From contig CALISD010000216.1 of NCBI GenBank assembly GCA_938041955.1, positions 1-34,079 on the forward strand: a stretch of DNA of 34,079 bases, in the 5' to 3' direction. This DNA is from an uncultured Granulosicoccaceae bacterium (GTDB taxonomy: Bacteria > Pseudomonadota > Gammaproteobacteria > Granulosicoccales > Granulosicoccaceae). This document shows, piece after piece, positions 30,998 to 34,079 of this stretch. The notes below the pieces were generated by a model. The model saw nothing but the letters and a program-made list of their open reading frames with translations, was not told the DNA's origin and ran no database searches. The position numbers and the translations under genes are program-made. The stretch's first letter is position 1. Each line of letters starts with the position of its first letter.

Positions 30998-31415
30998 TTT
31001 ACTAAAACGCTAATCAGTATCATTCCAGGTCGCATTATTCGTGAGGTTTCGCACTTGAAGGAAATCTCGCTGATAGTCAGTTGATCGGCTGAGACGAGAC
31101 GCAGGATTTTCTTCTGCTGTAGAACAATTGCACCAATACAATGATAGGCCTCATTTGTTATCTTGAAACATCGTATAGAAACCTGAATACTATTTCGAAC
31201 GGTCGCTCGTATTTATGCAGAATGGTATGTCGGCAATGTGGTTTGTAATGGTTCTGCGTTATAAAACATCTGCTGTGCTGTAGGCGGAGATGTTAAGCGC
31301 TATTGATCGCATCGTTTGAAAGAACCTTAATTTTATGCAATCACACAAGCCCATCACATCATTTTGAAAAACGTATGGCGTTTGTGCTACAGCGGAAAAA
31401 ACGTTTTGATTGGCG
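30998..31415. other. Intergenic region, 418 bp
   Basis: It lies between the rhomboid start and the end of glutaminase, both minus strand. It is AT rich. I found no gene, no strong hairpin and no known repeat core; a 35-codon plus-strand frame from 31141 looks non-coding. Confidence 0.5.
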
Positions 31416-32339
31416 TTACAATACATTCCAATTTGTGGCCCTAACCAATGCTTCCAATGCCGCTGTACCTGCATGTGAGTTGCCGTTGACATTCAGACAC
31501 GGGGACCACACAGCAACCGTACCAATATCCGGAATCACCACCACGATACCGCCGCCAACCCCGCTTTTGCCCGGTAGGCCGACGCGGTGGGCAAAGTCGC
31601 CAGAAGCGTCGTAGTGGCCGCATAACATCATCATTGCGTTTATCCGGCGCGCTCGCTCTTCATCAACAATATGCGTTTTCGTTAGCGGGTCGGTGCCGTT
31701 GCTGGCGAGGTAAAGTGCGCTGCGTGCTAACTGCTCACAATTCATTGCGATAGCACATTGCTGGCAATACACGTCCAGCACGTCGCTGACGGTTCTTTTA
31801 AGATTTCCGAAACTTTGCATGAAATGCGCAAGGCTGGCGTTGCGATGTGCGGTTTCACGTTCAGATTGTGCTACTTCACTATTGATTGCAATGGAATCGT
31901 TATCTGCCAGTTGTCGAACCAGTTTCAGCAGGTGCGCTGTGCAGTCTTCGGTAGTCTTACTCTCAAGCAGTGAGTCAGTCACTACAAGCGCGCCGGCATT
32001 AATAAGCGGATTACGTGGGATGCCGCCTTCCTTTTCAAGCTGCACAATAGAGTTAAATGCATTGCCTGAAGGTTCACGTCCCACTCGATCCCAGATTTTT
32101 TTATCGTGCAGGTTCAACGACGCTGTCAACGCAAAAACTTTTGAGATACTTTGAATAGAGAAGTATTCCTGTGAATCTCCAAACAGGGCTTTTTCGCCAG
32201 TGACGGTGACGATGGCTGCACCAAATTTATCAGCAGGCACTTGAGCCAAAGCCGGAATATAGTCGGCTACTTTGCCTACGCCGATTTCATGTTGGATTGA
32301 TTGGCAGGCTAAATCTAGTTGTGTCTGTAGCGAGGGCAT
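31416..32339 (-). CDS. glsA: Glutaminase (GlsA family)
   Basis: A 307-residue serine-dependent glutaminase converting glutamine to glutamate and ammonia, with beta-lactamase-like fold. The active-site S64-x-x-K67 (SIQSISKVF) and downstream family blocks GREPSGNAFNS, GIPRNPLINAGALV, and the C-terminal GLPGKSGVGGGI and GTVAVWSPCLNVNGNSHAG are all present, and the length is normal for the family. It is a lone gene; upstream, CTTTA/TAAAG (32350-32364) can form a small hairpin in its leader. No sign of truncation. Confidence 0.97.
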   Translation of the reverse strand: MPSLQTQLDLACQSIQHEIGVGKVADYIPALAQVPADKFGAAIVTVTGEKALFGDSQEYFSIQSISKVFALTASLNLHDKKIWDRVGREPSGNAFNSIVQLEKEGGIPRNPLINAGALVVTDSLLESKTTEDCTAHLLKLVRQLADNDSIAINSEVAQSERETAHRNASLAHFMQSFGNLKRTVSDVLDVYCQQCAIAMNCEQLARSALYLASNGTDPLTKTHIVDEERARRINAMMMLCGHYDASGDFAHRVGLPGKSGVGGGIVVVIPDIGTVAVWSPCLNVNGNSHAGTAALEALVRATNWNVL

Positions 32340-32570
32340 GTCTGACTGACTTTACCGAATAAAGTGAAGATCTACTTTACTACCTTTCTGTGCACTCGTT
32401 TTCGATATTTGAGGGGCAGGCTTCATGAATTCTATGACCGTTATTTACCCGAATCTTCCTCGTTTACAATTGGCGGGTTTCACAGGGTAATTTGTGCCCC
32501 GGGATTCAGAGGTGAGGTGTTAGGTGGCTTTACGCATTAGAGTACTAATATATCTGTATGATATTTGTTT

Positions 32571-32591
32571 CCTGTGTCCGACGGATACAGG
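32571..32591 (+). other. Leader hairpin upstream of transglutaminase-like gene
   Basis: CCTGTGTCC (32571-32579) and GGATACAGG (32583-32591) form a 9-bp stem with one G-U pair and a 3-base loop, 36 bases before the start codon. No T run follows closely. It may be an mRNA-stabilising or regulatory stem. Confidence 0.4.
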
Positions 32592-32627
32592 TTCAGTAAT
32601 TAGAGTCTTTGATAAAGAATTTTTTAC

Positions 32628-33464
32628 ATGAACGAACGTATAGTTAATTTGCACAGCGAATTGATCTACTCTGTGGCAACGCCGACAACCATTCTGCTTC
32701 AGGTGGCGGCTATGCAGACGGGACGGCAATTCATCACCGATGAGTTGCTCACTGTCACACCTCCGACCCCTGTCGATTACCTGCAGACGGGGCCATTGGG
32801 TAATCGTCCCTGCAGACTCAGCCTGCCACCTGGGTTCGCCACTATTCATTATTCGGCGACGGCAACACTCGCACCGAAGCAGGCTGACAATGCAGATTTA
32901 CACGAATTGGACTACACCGAGCTTCCTGCAGACGTATTAACCTACTTAAATCCGAGCCGATACTGCGAGTCCGACAAGCTGGGAAAGTTTGCCGCCGACA
33001 CCTTCGGCGACCTGGAGCGTGGTTACGACCGTGTCAGCAAGATCACCGACTGGGTGTATGAAAGCCTGTCTTATACGCCCGGTAGCACGGGCTTCAGCAC
33101 CACGGCCTGCGATGTGTTGCTGCAGCGCGCTGGAGTCTGTCGGGATTTTGCCCATGTGGCTATCGCACTTTGTCGATCTCTGGGAATTCCGGCGCGCTAT
33201 GTATCAGGGTATGCTGTCAATCTCGATCCACCGGATTTTCACGGCTTTTTTGAAGCTTTTCTGGGGGGGGACTGGATCTTGTTCGATGCCACTAAGCTTG
33301 CCCCTGTCAGTGGATTTGTACGGATCGGCGCGGGACGTGATGCCGCGGATGTTGCCTTCGCCACGCTCATTGGTCAGGCCACTCTGACACATATGACCGT
33401 TCAGGCGATTGATCCGGAGCAGCCGACGGATGGGCATCGTAGTGAAGTGATCTCAACGGCATAG
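32628..33464 (+). CDS. Transglutaminase-like cysteine protease family protein
   Basis: A 278-residue cytoplasmic protein. An N-terminal beta-rich region (1-105) precedes the transglutaminase core (about 110-230) with the catalytic triad visible: C171 in GVCRDFAH, H205 in FHGFFEAF and D220 in WILFDAT. Bacterial members usually act as peptidases or amidases rather than cross-linkers and often accompany circularly permuted ATP-grasp genes, which are not in this window. The ATG at 32628 has a weak AAAGAA ribosome binding site. It is plus strand and alone, followed by a 495-bp structured intergenic region. Confidence 0.92.
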   Translation: MNERIVNLHSELIYSVATPTTILLQVAAMQTGRQFITDELLTVTPPTPVDYLQTGPLGNRPCRLSLPPGFATIHYSATATLAPKQADNADLHELDYTELPADVLTYLNPSRYCESDKLGKFAADTFGDLERGYDRVSKITDWVYESLSYTPGSTGFSTTACDVLLQRAGVCRDFAHVAIALCRSLGIPARYVSGYAVNLDPPDFHGFFEAFLGGDWILFDATKLAPVSGFVRIGAGRDAADVAFATLIGQATLTHMTVQAIDPEQPTDGHRSEVISTA

Positions 33465-33529
33465 CCTTGGGGCGGCTTTCCGCGCAGACTTGTTCAGTCG
33501 AAAGGCATTGTCAGTCGCGAGGAGCATTG

Positions 33530-33579
33530 CCGCAGGATCGTAGCTGAAACGGCATCCTGCGGTGTGTCATACGCAGGAT
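33530..33579 (+). repeat. Three-arm alternative hairpin
   Basis: Arm 1 CCGCAGGAT (33530-33538), arm 2 ATCCTGCGG (33554-33562) and arm 3 CGCAGGAT (33572-33579). Arm 2 can pair perfectly with arm 1 (9 bp) or arm 3 (8 bp), but not both. Confidence 0.75.
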
Positions 33580-33699
33580 AACCGACAATAACTGCGGTAC
33601 AAGGAGTCGGAGATGTCACTGCGGCAGGCCACTCGCTCACGCTTCGGGTATTCTTGATCGCTTTGCGCTCATGTACGACTCCGATGTGTCGGTTATCAC
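33577..33699 (+). repeat. Dispersed intergenic repeat, copy B, inside a large inverted repeat
   Basis: GATAACCGACA (33577-33587) pairs with TGTCGGTTATC (33687-33697), and GGAGTCG (33603-33609) with CGACTCC (33676-33682), enclosing the 21-base core (33628-33648) identical to 19768-19788. TGATCGCT follows the core at the same distance as in copy A. Confidence 0.7.
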
Positions 33700-33959
33700 C
33701 GAAACTGAAGGCAACTATAAACTAAAGACGCTTCTTCCCTGAGGTCGTTGGTCGATCTTCACCGGGCAAATTAGTTTTTTATGTCGAAAATACAATTAAT
33801 GATTGGACTTCGCTCGGTAAGACTCTCAGACTGCAGGCGCTGATCGTGCGGCGATTCTCTTCTAAAAATGCGCGAAGCGTGGTCTATAGTTGACCTGATA
33901 AGACCTTACTCTGATCAATTGATTCAGAGAACTTGCGCATCAATTTACTGGAAAACAAA

Positions 33960-34079
33960 ATGCAAAACCTAACGCCAGCAGGGGAGAACCTGGTGGGTGA
34001 CCTTTCGAGTCGCTACAACCTGAGCCGTGACGCTGTGGTTCATATGCTGGTAGCCGTAAATAACGGTGGTGGAACCATG
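33960..34079 (+). CDS. SHOCT-type protein, partial (runs off window)
   Basis: Forty codons from ATG 33960 to the window edge with no stop. The N-terminal residues, LTPAGENLVGDLSSRY, LSRDAVVHML and NNGGGTM, match my memory of SHOCT-domain proteins whose N-terminus is a short helical module ending in GGGTM. The ribosome binding site is weak (GGAAAAC). The function of the family is unclear; the call rests on the N-terminus only because the SHOCT motif itself would lie beyond the window. Confidence 0.7.
   Translation, partial: MQNLTPAGENLVGDLSSRYNLSRDAVVHMLVAVNNGGGTM

Larger units (their letters stand above)
33465..33959. other. Structured intergenic region, 495 bp
   Basis: It lies between two plus-strand genes. 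It contains three mutually pairing arms (33530-33579), a long-range inverted repeat (33577-33587 with 33687-33697) and a dispersed repeat copy (33628-33699). From 33700 to 33959 I see no gene; TTAGTTTTTT at 33771-33780 is a T run without a strong stem directly before it. Confidence 0.6.

Noticed and set aside
32425..32490. A 21-codon plus-strand frame with GAGGGGCAGG upstream, possibly a leader peptide
   Set aside because: The composition is unremarkable, spacing is loose, and it is 138 bp before the next gene with no attenuator.
33781..33843. A 20-codon plus-strand frame upstream of the SHOCT-type gene
   Set aside because: It has no ribosome binding site and no protein-like pattern beyond chance.
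1..34079. tRNA, rRNA, CRISPR arrays, prophage or insertion sequences
   Set aside because: None seen: no regularly spaced direct repeats with spacers, no integrase or transposase, and no cloverleaf-like sequence noticed by eye. A tRNA or covariance-model scan would settle small RNAs.

Overview
The window reads as chromosomal DNA of a free-living, probably marine, Gram-negative bacterium, most likely a gammaproteobacterium. This is inferred from gene content: a monomeric isocitrate dehydrogenase, TRAP transport, a dimethylglycine-dehydrogenase/PhyH operon and many two-component proteins. Granulosicoccus-like organisms fit, but no rRNA or marker gene is present to prove it. I see no tRNA, rRNA, CRISPR array, integrase or transposase.

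Positions 1-11,000 form a signalling region. On the minus strand, four tightly packed genes encode a coiled-coil protein, a membrane-anchored protein with a roadblock/LC7-like domain, a Ras/Rab-like small GTPase and a small PAS-like protein. They are followed after about 106 bp by a giant CheB-CheR-PAS-GAF-histidine kinase and a stand-alone receiver protein. A separate plus-strand receiver protein (8326-8715) sits alone. A second minus-strand operon holds a receiver protein, a 97-residue protein that looks like an isolated histidine-phosphotransfer (DHp) domain, and a REC-HisKA-HATPase hybrid. No classical output domain occurs in the region, so its output is probably protein-protein signalling. 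The GTPase module and the isolated DHp protein are the best candidates for an under-described system.

Positions 11,000-19,600 are metabolic: a possible GTG-started small gene, a monomeric NADP isocitrate dehydrogenase, and an operon of PhyH dioxygenase, FAD/GcvT dimethylglycine/sarcosine dehydrogenase and glutathione S-transferase. A divergent GntR/UTRA regulator faces this operon. The shared promoter carries two perfect TGGTATATACCA palindromes. A two-helix membrane peptide follows, whose leader can fold so as to hide its own ribosome binding site.

Positions 19,900-25,200 are a solute uptake and catabolism unit: a FadR-type (FCD) regulator, divergent from TRAP transporter genes dctP-dctQ-dctM, then a short-chain dehydrogenase and a cupin of the 2,4'-dihydroxyacetophenone dioxygenase family. 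A palindromic operator lies between regulator and dctP.

Positions 25,200-34,079 contain three exported minus-strand proteins (a small beta-rich protein, a fasciclin-domain protein and a DUF2927 protein), an OmpR-type DNA-binding/STAND ATPase/TPR regulator preceded by 11-bp direct repeats, a rhomboid protease, glutaminase, a transglutaminase-like protease, and the start of a SHOCT-type protein cut by the window edge. Intergenic DNA contains dispersed copies of an element with the core CTCGCTCACGCTTCGGG. The copy near 33,630 lies beside mutually exclusive strong hairpins.
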